DNA of 51,010 nt. Origin: a virus. The position numbers and the translations under genes are program-made. Below, piece after piece: positions 22,227 through 29,358 of this stretch. Position 1 is the stretch's first letter. Each line of letters begins with the position of its first letter. The notes under the pieces were generated by a model. It was not told the origin of the DNA. It made no database searches and worked only from the letters and a program-made list of their open reading frames with translations. The DNA is taken from the IMG/VR virus record IMGVR_UViG_3300028590_000025, positions 1 through 51,010 of that record. The stretch is one strand, 5' to 3'.

Positions 22227-22955
22227 TTATCCCAGCGGCGCTACGCGCACGGTGTTCGTGTTGACTTCGATGGTGGCCTGGAGCTGGCGCACATTGTTCG
22301 GGCCGCCGAAGGCTTCCGTGGCGGCCGTAACGAGGCCAATGAAATAGCGCTCGGATGGGGTCGGCTCGGTGGTCGCGGTGTGGGTGCCGCTCTGTGTGGA
22401 CGAGGTGCTGATGACCGTGCCGCCCTTGGTTGCCGCGACGGTGAAGGTGCCGGCGGAAAGCACTTCCTTGACGTAGTAGGTCGTGCCGGCTGTGAGGCCC
22501 GTTGGCAGCGCGCCGGTCGTGGTGAACACCACAGCCACATCAACAGCCAGGCCATGCGCAGCCCAAGAGATAACACCGGGCGATGCGACCGAAATGGTGA
22601 CGGTGGCGCTCTTGGGAGCCGGTGCGTCGTTCAGCAAGACCTTGAACGGATAGTTCTGGTTCGTGGCCTCGGCAGCGATCAGAGCGAGCTGTCCGGCATC
22701 GCTGGCGACAACGGCGAAGTTGTCTTGACGGGACGGCGCATTGCGGGTGCCCTTCTGCTTCACGTCACGTCCGCGATCGATAAGCGGCGTGGTGATCAGC
22801 GCGGCGGCATCACCAAGCGCGCCCGCCTCCATCCACGATTTCACTTCGGTCCAAGACACCGCAGCGAAGTCGGAAACATCAACATCGGTGTCGGGCAGCT
22901 CGATGGCGGCGCCGATATAGTATTTGCAGCCCGAGACAGGGTAGAGGGTCGCCAT
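22227..22955 (-). CDS. Major tail tube protein with inserted beta domain
   Basis: 242 residues from ATG 22955, preceded by TAGGAGG. The N-terminal half (S-W-T-E-V-K-S-W-M-E-A-G) and the C-terminal half (E-R-Y-F-I-G-L-V-T-A-A) resemble siphovirus tube proteins. Between them, about residues 118-195, lies a separate beta domain with T-V-T-I-S-V-A-S-P-G-V-I-S-W and T-A-G-T-T-Y-Y-V-K, a module also seen in other phage surface proteins, probably displayed on the tail surface. Confidence 0.82.
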   Translation of the reverse strand: MATLYPVSGCKYYIGAAIELPDTDVDVSDFAAVSWTEVKSWMEAGALGDAAALITTPLIDRGRDVKQKGTRNAPSRQDNFAVVASDAGQLALIAAEATNQNYPFKVLLNDAPAPKSATVTISVASPGVISWAAHGLAVDVAVVFTTTGALPTGLTAGTTYYVKEVLSAGTFTVAATKGGTVISTSSTQSGTHTATTEPTPSERYFIGLVTAATEAFGGPNNVRQLQATIEVNTNTVRVAPLG

Positions 22956-22978
22956 TACGGCCTCCTATGTTTGAGAAA

Positions 22979-23404
22979 TCAGGCCCAGCATTCCCAGGGC
23001 ACAAGGATGGGCACGAGAATGCCCGGAGATGTCGTCTCGATCAGTGCGGATCCGACGTCCGGCGCCGAGGCGATGCGGACAGACAAGCCGATGGCGTGAT
23101 GAAGTCGCAGGTCGGCCGGGAAGTGCTCCGCGACCGCCCCTGCGATATCCGTGATGCGGGGCCCCTTATTCAGGGCGTCGCGTACATTGACCTGCAGGAA
23201 GCCGATGCGCTGATGCGGGCCGTCGCTATCAATCAACACGCGGTTGGCAGCGTTCGGGACGAACCGGGCCTCGATGTAGCGATTGTCCGCCGGCTTGCTG
23301 AAGTTGTTGTTCGGCCAAGCCACGGGATGGACCGGAGACAGCACCAGGGCGGCGAGCCGCGCCAGCAGCACCTGTTCGATAGCACCTTCCACGGTATTGG
23401 CCAT
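22979..23404 (-). CDS. Tail terminator / completion protein (DUF4128-like)
   Basis: 141 residues from ATG 23404 with GAGGT upstream. E-G-A-I-E-Q-V-L-L-A-R-L-A-A-L and Y-I-E-A-R-F-V-P-N, then G-F-L-Q-V-N-V-R, match the DUF4128/gpU-type terminator fold. It lies directly upstream of the tube gene, as expected. The frame is open to 23449, but that would overlap the plus-strand gene at 23424. Confidence 0.78.
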   Translation of the reverse strand: MANTVEGAIEQVLLARLAALVLSPVHPVAWPNNNFSKPADNRYIEARFVPNAANRVLIDSDGPHQRIGFLQVNVRDALNKGPRITDIAGAVAEHFPADLRLHHAIGLSVRIASAPDVGSALIETTSPGILVPILVPWECWA

Positions 23405-23423
23405 TGTGCGATACCTCTGGCCA

Positions 23424-23627
23424 ATGGCCGATAAACCGCTCAACGACAATGCCGTTCACGACCGCTTGCACGCGGCCTTAGAGGCATTGGGCAATGAGCC
23501 GGGTGAAACTATTCACGGCAACACCACGCTCGAGACGGCGCGGCGATCACTCCGATTGATGCAGCTTGGGCATCTCACGGCCTCAGAGAGGGCCGCTGGC
23601 AGGATTAAAGACCCAACCGAGACCTGA
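23424..23627 (+). CDS. Putative small helical protein (67 aa) antisense to the late operon
   Basis: ATG 23424 to 23627, filling a 200-base gap between two minus-strand connector/tail genes. The product is helical and charged (L-H-A-A-L-E-A-L-G, S-E-R-A-A-G-R-I). No strong ribosome site is seen. It resembles in style the plus-strand gene at 33149. It may be a moron; the alternative is that the gap simply carries a promoter. Confidence 0.45.
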   Translation: MADKPLNDNAVHDRLHAALEALGNEPGETIHGNTTLETARRSLRLMQLGHLTASERAAGRIKDPTET

Positions 23628-24018
23628 CCTCTGCCGCTTTGGTGGCGACGATCTGCTCCCATCGCTGAGCGACCATGGAGACCCACGGCCTGCCCGGTCG
23701 CCCATTTGCACCGTAGTGGACATGGGCCGCATAGTTGGCCGTGTAGCCCAGATAGAGCACATCGCCTGCTTCGGCGCCGGCTATGACCAGCACGATTTCG
23801 GCAGAAGGGTCTGTCCCGGCCGTGCCATCACCCTCTCGGGTAAGCAAGGGCATTTCGGTCGGGGACGCACGAAGGCTGTTCTTTAGGAAGCCAATATCGA
23901 TCGGCACCAGCGAATTGAGTTCGGAAACAAGCTCTTGCGCCGCTTCCTGAAACAGCAGATCGAACGCACCTTCCACCTTGCGTGCCCATTCGCCCACCTG
24001 GGCCTCGAAAGTGGTCAT
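23605..24018 (-). CDS. Tail completion protein (HK97 gp10-like)
   Basis: 137 residues. V-P-I-D-I-G-F-L-K-N-S-L-R-A and the later Y-T-A-N-Y-A-A-H-V-H-Y-G are typical of HK97 gp10-like/gpZ-type proteins acting at the head-tail joint. Its start overlaps the stop of the Mu-F-like gene (ATGA). It overlaps the 3-prime end of the convergent small gene by 23 bases. Confidence 0.78.
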   Translation of the reverse strand: MTTFEAQVGEWARKVEGAFDLLFQEAAQELVSELNSLVPIDIGFLKNSLRASPTEMPLLTREGDGTAGTDPSAEIVLVIAGAEAGDVLYLGYTANYAAHVHYGANGRPGRPWVSMVAQRWEQIVATKAAEVRSRLGL

Positions 24019-25055
24019 GCCGCGCGCCGTGCCAAGAACTGGGCGGTGTAGTCGATGCGATATTCCACTGCGCAGCGGCAGCCAGACGTTTCGCTGATCG
24101 GCGCCTCAGGATCGCCGGGAAAGCGAAGAGTGGCGCCTGACGGGCTCTGGAACGACTGATAGAAACCCACCTCTTCATTGTTCAGCGCCCGATGGGTGTG
24201 CCTCACACGATTATCGCCGGCAGAGCGCCAGCGCTTCGTGATGAACATCGGGTCCACCTTGCCAGACAGAATGGCCTGCTTCATCGCATCGTCTCGCGAC
24301 TTGCTCAGGGCGGTCATGGTTTCAGTCCGGCTCAGCATCTCGCCGCGGAGAGCCAGCAGGCGGTCGGCGTACCTTCCAGCGATGCGATTGACCATCTCCT
24401 TATCTGGCGCCTTACCCTCTGCGATTGCCTTGCGGATAGCGGCATCGAAGCGCTTGTCTCTGCGTTCTCTCGTCAGGTAATGCCTCAACTGATCGGGCTC
24501 GCCGCTGAGCAGTTCCTGTCGCGCGGCGGAGACAAACCGCTCCTGAGGCGCGGTGAGTCCGATCAACCCGCCTGTCCGATTGCCGGTAGCGCGCGAGGTG
24601 CGGCCGACGATGTCGAGCGCCGTTGTGCGTGGATTGTTACCTTGGGCAAGCCCTTCGGTCAGCGCCGTGCGGATGGCTTCGCGCTGGTCGTCCACGATGC
24701 GCGTCACAAGCTGGGCGCTGTGGTCCCGAAGCCATGCTTCGGCCTCCGGATTGCGAACCCCGAAGCGGAAAGCGATGCGGCTGCCATTGGGATCGCGCAG
24801 GACAAGGCCAGAGGCCATGTCGATACCGCCGGCATTGTAGGCATTGGCGATCTCGATTTCGAGCCGCCCGAAAGCCTCGGCATCAATCTGCAATACCTCG
24901 ATAGCGCCCGCCACGTCACCGCGCTCCAGACGCTCGACAAAGCGTTTCAGCACCACCTGGCTCTTGATCTCAGAGATGGCACCAAGAAAGGCGTCACGGA
25001 CGCGTGGCTCCCAGGCGTCCAGCAACTGTTCGAATGTGGAGCGGTTGGTGGGCAT
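24015..25055 (-). CDS. Mu F-like minor head protein
   Basis: 346 residues from ATG 25055, overlapping the previous stop; the open frame to 25133 lies over that gene. A helical N-terminal region is followed by M-L-S-R-T-E-T-M and K-R-W-R-S-A-G-D-N-R-V-R-H-T-H-R-A-L, then a terminal C-R-C motif (S-G-C-R-C-A-V). This is the Mu gpF/SPP1 gp7 head-morphogenesis signature. It is placed unusually late in the gene order, after the connector genes instead of next to the portal. Confidence 0.87.
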   Translation of the reverse strand: MPTNRSTFEQLLDAWEPRVRDAFLGAISEIKSQVVLKRFVERLERGDVAGAIEVLQIDAEAFGRLEIEIANAYNAGGIDMASGLVLRDPNGSRIAFRFGVRNPEAEAWLRDHSAQLVTRIVDDQREAIRTALTEGLAQGNNPRTTALDIVGRTSRATGNRTGGLIGLTAPQERFVSAARQELLSGEPDQLRHYLTRERRDKRFDAAIRKAIAEGKAPDKEMVNRIAGRYADRLLALRGEMLSRTETMTALSKSRDDAMKQAILSGKVDPMFITKRWRSAGDNRVRHTHRALNNEEVGFYQSFQSPSGATLRFPGDPEAPISETSGCRCAVEYRIDYTAQFLARRAA

Positions 25056-25480
25056 CAGATCGCAAGGTCCAGATCGTACAGCACTGCGACACCAGCCGGA
25101 GCCAATGGCCTCACGGCCATGATCTCTTCCCAAGCATGGGTGGCATCATCGGCTTCATCCACGAACGTCAGGGCCTCGCCCAAGAGGATCGTGTCGTCAT
25201 CGGTCGGAGCAATGCCCGCAGCGCCCGAGATCGTCACGGTACGCTTGGTCATACCGATCAGCGTGCCGTTGATGTCCCGCAGTTCCTTGTCGGACTGCAG
25301 GGCAATGACGGGGAAGTAGGTGATGACCGGATCGCCGGGAATCCATGGTGTCGATGGGTCTGGCGTGCCGGGAACGACGCGCCGGATCGTGGCCGGATAG
25401 CCGTTGGGCTGGGAGACGTCGCCAATGGAGGCGAGAGCGTCTTGAACTTCTGCGGCAATGCCTGTCCAGTCTTCAGCCAT
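25055..25480 (-). CDS. Head-tail connector-type protein
   Basis: 141 residues, beta-rich, with W-I-P-G-D-P-V-I-T-Y-F-P-V and a D-D-D-T-I-L-L-G motif. Its size and position, between the DnaT-like adaptor and the tail completion genes, indicate a stopper or head-closure role. No catalytic motif. It overlaps the next start by one base. Confidence 0.65.
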   Translation of the reverse strand: MAEDWTGIAAEVQDALASIGDVSQPNGYPATIRRVVPGTPDPSTPWIPGDPVITYFPVIALQSDKELRDINGTLIGMTKRTVTISGAAGIAPTDDDTILLGEALTFVDEADDATHAWEEIMAVRPLAPAGVAVLYDLDLAI

Positions 25481-25481
25481 T

Positions 25482-25577
25482 TCAGCCTACCGGGAAAAAT
25501 AGCATTGCAGAGAGGATGAAGCCCACGACCCCGCCAACGACGAAGCCGATGAGTTGATCGAAGACCCAAGCGCGCAT
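25482..25577 (-). CDS. Tiny membrane protein (31 aa)
   Basis: ATG 25577 follows the upstream stop with no gap (TAAATG) and the stop lies one base before the next gene, so it fills the space exactly. The product reads M-R-A-W-V-F-D-Q-L-I-G-F-V-V-G-G then a Gly/Val/Phe/Leu-rich stretch: a single membrane helix with a GxxG-type core. Such a micro-protein in the connector block would easily be missed. The ribosome site is weak, so coupling to the upstream gene is likely. Confidence 0.6.
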   Translation of the reverse strand: MRAWVFDQLIGFVVGGVVGFILSAMLFFPVG

Positions 25578-26057
25578 TTACACCACCAGAATGGCGGGGA
25601 ACCCGCCTACGGGCGTCAGGAACGGCGCCAAGAGGCCCTCGACAGCAGATAGCACCGGGATCATTGAACCCGGCTCGCTGGCGTCGCCAATGACGTCCCA
25701 CTCGATCTTGTCGACCTTCGTCAGAACCTTCGTGGTGCCAGGCGTGTAGGTCACCGAGAGCGATCCTGGTGCCTTGGCGTCTGCCAGAGCGGCCACATAG
25801 CTCGCCTTGACCACGGCATCAGGGATCACATCATCGCCAATCGGCTGCCCATATGCGCAAGCCCCGGTCCGAGGCCACGCCCGCTCCTGAGAAAAGCCAC
25901 CGGTGGGGATGCCGGAGAACCGAGCGCCATAGGTGCCGTCGATGTAGTTCGAGCCGCGCTCACGAAGTACCGCGATAGACGGCGGATTGTCGGGGAGAGC
26001 AAACCCATTTGCGGAGAGCCAGCTATTGAAGCCGTCGTCGGTGCCGTAGCCAGCCAT
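25578..26057 (-). CDS. DnaT-like head-tail adaptor protein
   Basis: 159 residues. Y-G-T-D-D-G-F-N-S-W-L-S-A-N-G, then R-E-R-G-S-N-Y-I-D, then R-A-W-P-R-T-G match the phage family that databases call DnaT-like ssDNA-binding, which by position is the adaptor binding below the portal. Middle: I-P-D-A-V-V-K-A-S-Y. DNA binding should not be assumed from the family name. Confidence 0.78.
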   Translation of the reverse strand: MAGYGTDDGFNSWLSANGFALPDNPPSIAVLRERGSNYIDGTYGARFSGIPTGGFSQERAWPRTGACAYGQPIGDDVIPDAVVKASYVAALADAKAPGSLSVTYTPGTTKVLTKVDKIEWDVIGDASEPGSMIPVLSAVEGLLAPFLTPVGGFPAILVV

Positions 26058-26074
26058 TGCCGTCTCCTACCCGA

Positions 26075-26386
26075 TCAGGACGCCAGCTTGGCGTCGATCA
26101 GTTCCTTGAGCTTGTCCGTTGGGATGTTGCGAGGATGCTCGATCCCGAGTTCCTTGGCTTGGGCCTTGAGGTCTTCGCGGTCGGAATTGGTCGCCCCGCC
26201 AGCTTTCCCATCTCCGTCATGATCGAGCGCGTCATCGACGGTGAGGAAAGGTAACGCCTTGACGCGCTCGACGTAATCGTCGGCCACGTCGATAGAGAGT
26301 GTTGCCTTGGGTTCGATAAACACCAGGCCGGCCACAGAATGCACCCCCTGTAGGGCGCGGGAGTTATTCGTGATGCTCGCCTTCAT
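26075..26386 (-). CDS. Small capsid-region protein with HeH/LEM-like tail
   Basis: 103 residues. An N-terminal beta part is followed by D-D-A-L-D-H-D-G-D-G-K, an EF-hand/dockerin-like Asp loop (about residues 52-62), and a C-terminal D-L-K-A-Q-A-K-E-L-G-I followed by I-P-T-D-K-L-K-E-L-I-D, a HeH/LEM-like helix-extended loop-helix module seen in phage capsid-region proteins. It follows the major capsid gene and its terminator. Role unknown. Confidence 0.65.
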   Translation of the reverse strand: MKASITNNSRALQGVHSVAGLVFIEPKATLSIDVADDYVERVKALPFLTVDDALDHDGDGKAGGATNSDREDLKAQAKELGIEHPRNIPTDKLKELIDAKLAS

Positions 26387-26411
26387 GGGGAGACTCCTTT
26401 CAGGTCCAGAT

Positions 26412-26438
26412 ACAAAAGGGGGCCGCTGGCGACCCCCT
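26412..26438 (-). terminator. Terminator after the major capsid gene
   Basis: On the minus strand GGGGG-T-CGC pairs with GCG-G-CCCCC (one T-G pair) around a very short loop, followed by TTTT. It would raise capsid mRNA stability and lower read-through into connector genes. Confidence 0.7.
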
Positions 26439-26455
26439 CATAATCAGGACTGCGA

Positions 26456-27418
26456 TCAGGACGGTGGAGCAGTAACCTCGTCGGCATAGGCCGCTGCCTT
26501 GGGCAGGCGCCATTCGGTGCCGCCGGTACGGGCGATGATGCCAGTTTCAAAGCCCATGATGGACTTCTGGCGCGGCTGCAGCACGGTACGGGGCATCGGA
26601 AGATGGAAGCGAACGACTTCCTCGTCACGGCGATAAGCGACCATGCGACCGCCGCCGTCCTGGGAGGCAGTGGCGAGTTCGCGCACCGGAATGATGTTGA
26701 GGGGCTGATTGGTCTCTGCCGTGTAAATGTTGTTGCGGCGGAGGTATTCCAGAACCGTGATGAACCCGTCGCCAGCGCCGAGGCGCTTGGTGGCGATGAC
26801 ACGGAAGGCATCGGGCGGCAGAGCGATGGTGTCTGCCCACTCGACTTCATTGGTCTGGGTGCGAACGCGGCTCAGGACCTCGTTCACGTCAGTCAGGAGC
26901 TGGTCGACCGTCTTGGCCGCCCAGAAGGTGCCCGGGGTGGCAACATCAGCGCGCGGCACGTCCGGGCTGTTGGCGAAGCCGGTCCAGTTCTTCTCGGCAG
27001 AGCCGATGAAGGCGATGGAGTTCAGGAGGCGCTCAACCTTGTCGGTCGCGCTCATTGCTTTGGTGGCATTGAGGTTGAGGCCGTAAAGCGCTGCCTGGTT
27101 GATCTCCTCGATGTTCCACTCCCAACCGGAGCCGATCATCGCGAAGTCATGGCTCTGCATGTCCTTCGTCGCAGCATTGAACGGCATATCAGTGCCGGCG
27201 CCGGACAGGAACTTGGCTTCGCCGGCAGTGTCCACGGTAAAGAACGTGGTGCCGATCGCCCATGCGTTGCCTTCGGTAACCACAGGGACGACCTGGGCAT
27301 AGTTATAGGTTGGATACCGCTTCTGATAGATGCGGGTCTCGATGTTGCGACCCTGCGCGATGACGAAGGGCATCGCTGCCTGCGCATCGGCAAAGGGCTG
27401 GCGGATCATCTGGTTCAT
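26456..27418 (-). CDS. Major capsid protein (DUF2184 type)
   Basis: 320 residues. The DUF2184 capsid family is recognised from the N-terminal F-V-I-A-Q-G-R-N-I-E-T-R-I-Y-Q, F-A-M-I-G-S-G-W-E-W, and the C-terminal M-G-F-E-T-G-I-I-A-R-T-G-G. DUF2184 proteins adopt the HK97 fold. There is no long N-terminal delta domain, consistent with a separate scaffold encoded in the DUF2213 gene. The distinct terminator after it suggests high expression. Confidence 0.9.
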   Translation of the reverse strand: MNQMIRQPFADAQAAMPFVIAQGRNIETRIYQKRYPTYNYAQVVPVVTEGNAWAIGTTFFTVDTAGEAKFLSGAGTDMPFNAATKDMQSHDFAMIGSGWEWNIEEINQAALYGLNLNATKAMSATDKVERLLNSIAFIGSAEKNWTGFANSPDVPRADVATPGTFWAAKTVDQLLTDVNEVLSRVRTQTNEVEWADTIALPPDAFRVIATKRLGAGDGFITVLEYLRRNNIYTAETNQPLNIIPVRELATASQDGGGRMVAYRRDEEVVRFHLPMPRTVLQPRQKSIMGFETGIIARTGGTEWRLPKAAAYADEVTAPPS

Positions 27419-27438
27419 GATTGCTGGTCCTTTCGCGA

Positions 27439-28191
27439 TCAGCGGAGCTTCAGGGAGACTTCAACGATGTCGCCATCGGCCCCCGAAGTGTCGAACGTGG
27501 CATCGGGGATGCGGATATGCGTCGCCGTCGAGGTGTAGCGACCATCGGACGGGTCCCAATACACATCGCCGCCGTCGACAACGGTATCGCCGGCCGTGAC
27601 GTACATCTGGCCCATCGTCATGAAGGCGCCGGTGAAATACTGGGGGTATTCGTCCGCGCCTTGGCCGGATGCGGCGGGCGGGACGGCAGGGGTGAGCACG
27701 GCCAGGCCGAGGAAGTCGGCATTGGCGGTATAGGTGACGTCGATATAGAACGTGTCACCTGCCGTCATGGTGCCGGCATTCGAGATCGTGAAGCTTCCGA
27801 TGCCAGGAATAGACGTGTTGGCAGAGGCGACCACGCCATCACCGACCACGATACCGTCTGGGTCATAGACGATATAGGGCGCGGTTGCGCTGGTCGCGAT
27901 CAGCACGGCCTTGTAGCGGCCGTGCTTGGCGCCTGCCGAGATGGTCGGGGTATCGGTGATAACGCCCGTGCCAACGTTGCCCGCAGCCTCAGAACCGGCA
28001 CCAGTGGCCGCGAACGTGCCGCCGGCAACGACGCCGTGATCGCCAGAGCCGCGAAATGCGGGCTGGCCGAAGGCAATACCCGCAGCCGATTCGACGGTGC
28101 GGGAAACCTTGTTGCACTTCTCCTCATTGGCGATCTGGCCGGGAAGGCCCTTCGCCGGAGCATTGCCGTAAGTGGTCTGATAGGGTGCCAT
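27439..28191 (-). CDS. Capsid cement / decoration protein (Gp24-like)
   Basis: 250 residues, Gly/Ala/Thr-rich and beta-rich. A-P-Y-Q-T-T-Y-G-N-A-P-A-K-G-L-P-G-Q-I-A is the standard opening of structural cement proteins placed just before the DUF2184 capsid gene. The middle (about 85-170) is an inserted or extended beta region that may be surface-exposed. It stabilises the capsid in related phages. Confidence 0.8.
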   Translation of the reverse strand: MAPYQTTYGNAPAKGLPGQIANEEKCNKVSRTVESAAGIAFGQPAFRGSGDHGVVAGGTFAATGAGSEAAGNVGTGVITDTPTISAGAKHGRYKAVLIATSATAPYIVYDPDGIVVGDGVVASANTSIPGIGSFTISNAGTMTAGDTFYIDVTYTANADFLGLAVLTPAVPPAASGQGADEYPQYFTGAFMTMGQMYVTAGDTVVDGGDVYWDPSDGRYTSTATHIRIPDATFDTSGADGDIVEVSLKLR

Positions 28192-28206
28192 GGTGGCTGC
28201 TCCTGG

Positions 28207-28764
28207 TTACGCCGTGGCCTTGACGCCACCGGACTGAAGGTCCTGCAGCATCGCAGCGCGAGCGTCGTTGACGGGCTTGAGATCGTCATTGGTGGGCGTG
28301 AGCCCATCGGTGACGGCATCGCGGAAGGGGTCCTTATCGCCGGCCTTCTTCACGGCATCCTCGACGAGGATTTCGAAGCGGGCGTCGATATAGGCCTCGG
28401 GCTTGTCCTTGGCGGCATCACCGACAACGGCAACCACCACGGCCTTCTTGATATCGGCATCAGACAGACCGTCGGTCTTGACGTCCTTGGCGAGCACCTT
28501 GGCCTTGCCGATCAGGTCGGCGCGCGATGCGACGAGCTTGTCGATCGCAGCGGCATCGAGAACCTTGCCCTTGAGGGCGTCGATCTCGGCATCCTTGGCG
28601 GCAAGAGACTTATCCTTATCGGCAATGGCAGCGATGTGGGCGGTCTCGGTTTCCGAGGCCTTCTTGGCTGCATCAGCAATGCGCTTCTGCAGGGTATCGA
28701 TTACGACAGCACCCTGATCGGTCGTCTCGACCGGGATGCCATCGACGATGACCGTCTTGTTCAT
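28207..28764 (-). CDS. Nested in-frame scaffold protein (internal start)
   Basis: 185 residues beginning at Met198 of the protease gene (M-N-K-T-V-I-V-D-G-I-P). AAAAGGA lies seven bases upstream of this ATG, an unusually good internal ribosome site inside a coding region, exactly at the protease-scaffold border. Lambda gpC/Nu3 uses the same device. Translation from the internal start is inferred. Confidence 0.65.
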   Translation of the reverse strand: MNKTVIVDGIPVETTDQGAVVIDTLQKRIADAAKKASETETAHIAAIADKDKSLAAKDAEIDALKGKVLDAAAIDKLVASRADLIGKAKVLAKDVKTDGLSDADIKKAVVVAVVGDAAKDKPEAYIDARFEILVEDAVKKAGDKDPFRDAVTDGLTPTNDDLKPVNDARAAMLQDLQSGGVKATA

Positions 28765-29355
28765 GGGTTTGTCCTTTTCAGGGGTTGCGTCAGTGATCGG
28801 GGCAGCGCCCCAGGAATACGCACCGTCACCGATGCGAAGCTGGTCCCCGCCGCGTGCCTTCTCGACAATCGCGACGTGGTTCATTTTGAAGTCGGACATG
28901 ATGGCGTCGTACGCCTCGCCCGTGGGGCTGATGCCGTCGCCCAAGGTCACATTGGCGTCGTAGCCCATGGACAGTTCGACAGCGGCGCCGGATTCGACCG
29001 TCTGGATGCCTGTGGCATCACGGAGCATCATAGGGACCCGGACGAACTCACCGTCGCGCATCACCTCATCGCCAACCTCACCAACGGCAAGGTCTTTCCA
29101 GGTATCGGCCGTGACCTTGACCGAGGGGTGACCAATGGTGATGGGCACGCCGGCATATGAGCCGATGGCGTCCTTCTTGAAGACCTCACTCTCGGGCCTG
29201 TAGACGCGCACCACGGCCTTGTCGGTGATGCCAAGCTCTGACCCAAGGTAGGCTTGCACATTGCCGCCACGAGCCACGCGCGCCGATACTACGGCATAGC
29301 CATCCGCTGTCCGACGCAGCGCGCCGTCCATCGTCATCCGATCGATGAATTGCAT
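28207..29355 (-). CDS. DUF2213 prohead protease with C-terminal scaffold
   Basis: 382 residues. The N-terminal 180 residues are the DUF2213 protease-like domain: I-T-I-G-H-P-S (His near 86), A-A-V-E-L-S-M-G-Y (Ser near 129) and M-N-H-V-A-I-V-E-K-A-R-G. The rest is a charged helical region typical of scaffolds (A-K-D-A-E-I-D-A-L-K-G-K). A second in-frame ATG at 28764 with its own ribosome site would yield the scaffold alone. It lies between the portal and the cement protein. Confidence 0.85.
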   Translation of the reverse strand: MQFIDRMTMDGALRRTADGYAVVSARVARGGNVQAYLGSELGITDKAVVRVYRPESEVFKKDAIGSYAGVPITIGHPSVKVTADTWKDLAVGEVGDEVMRDGEFVRVPMMLRDATGIQTVESGAAVELSMGYDANVTLGDGISPTGEAYDAIMSDFKMNHVAIVEKARGGDQLRIGDGAYSWGAAPITDATPEKDKPMNKTVIVDGIPVETTDQGAVVIDTLQKRIADAAKKASETETAHIAAIADKDKSLAAKDAEIDALKGKVLDAAAIDKLVASRADLIGKAKVLAKDVKTDGLSDADIKKAVVVAVVGDAAKDKPEAYIDARFEILVEDAVKKAGDKDPFRDAVTDGLTPTNDDLKPVNDARAAMLQDLQSGGVKATA

Positions 29356-29358
29356 GGA

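Noticed and set aside
25578-26057. DnaT-like replication protein
   Set aside because: The family name suggests ssDNA binding, but position in the connector block indicates a head-tail adaptor.
27421-29160. A 579-codon plus-strand frame opposite the capsid genes
   Set aside because: Antisense of cement and DUF2213 genes; its product is low-complexity Gly/Asp/Ile-rich sequence typical of shadow frames.
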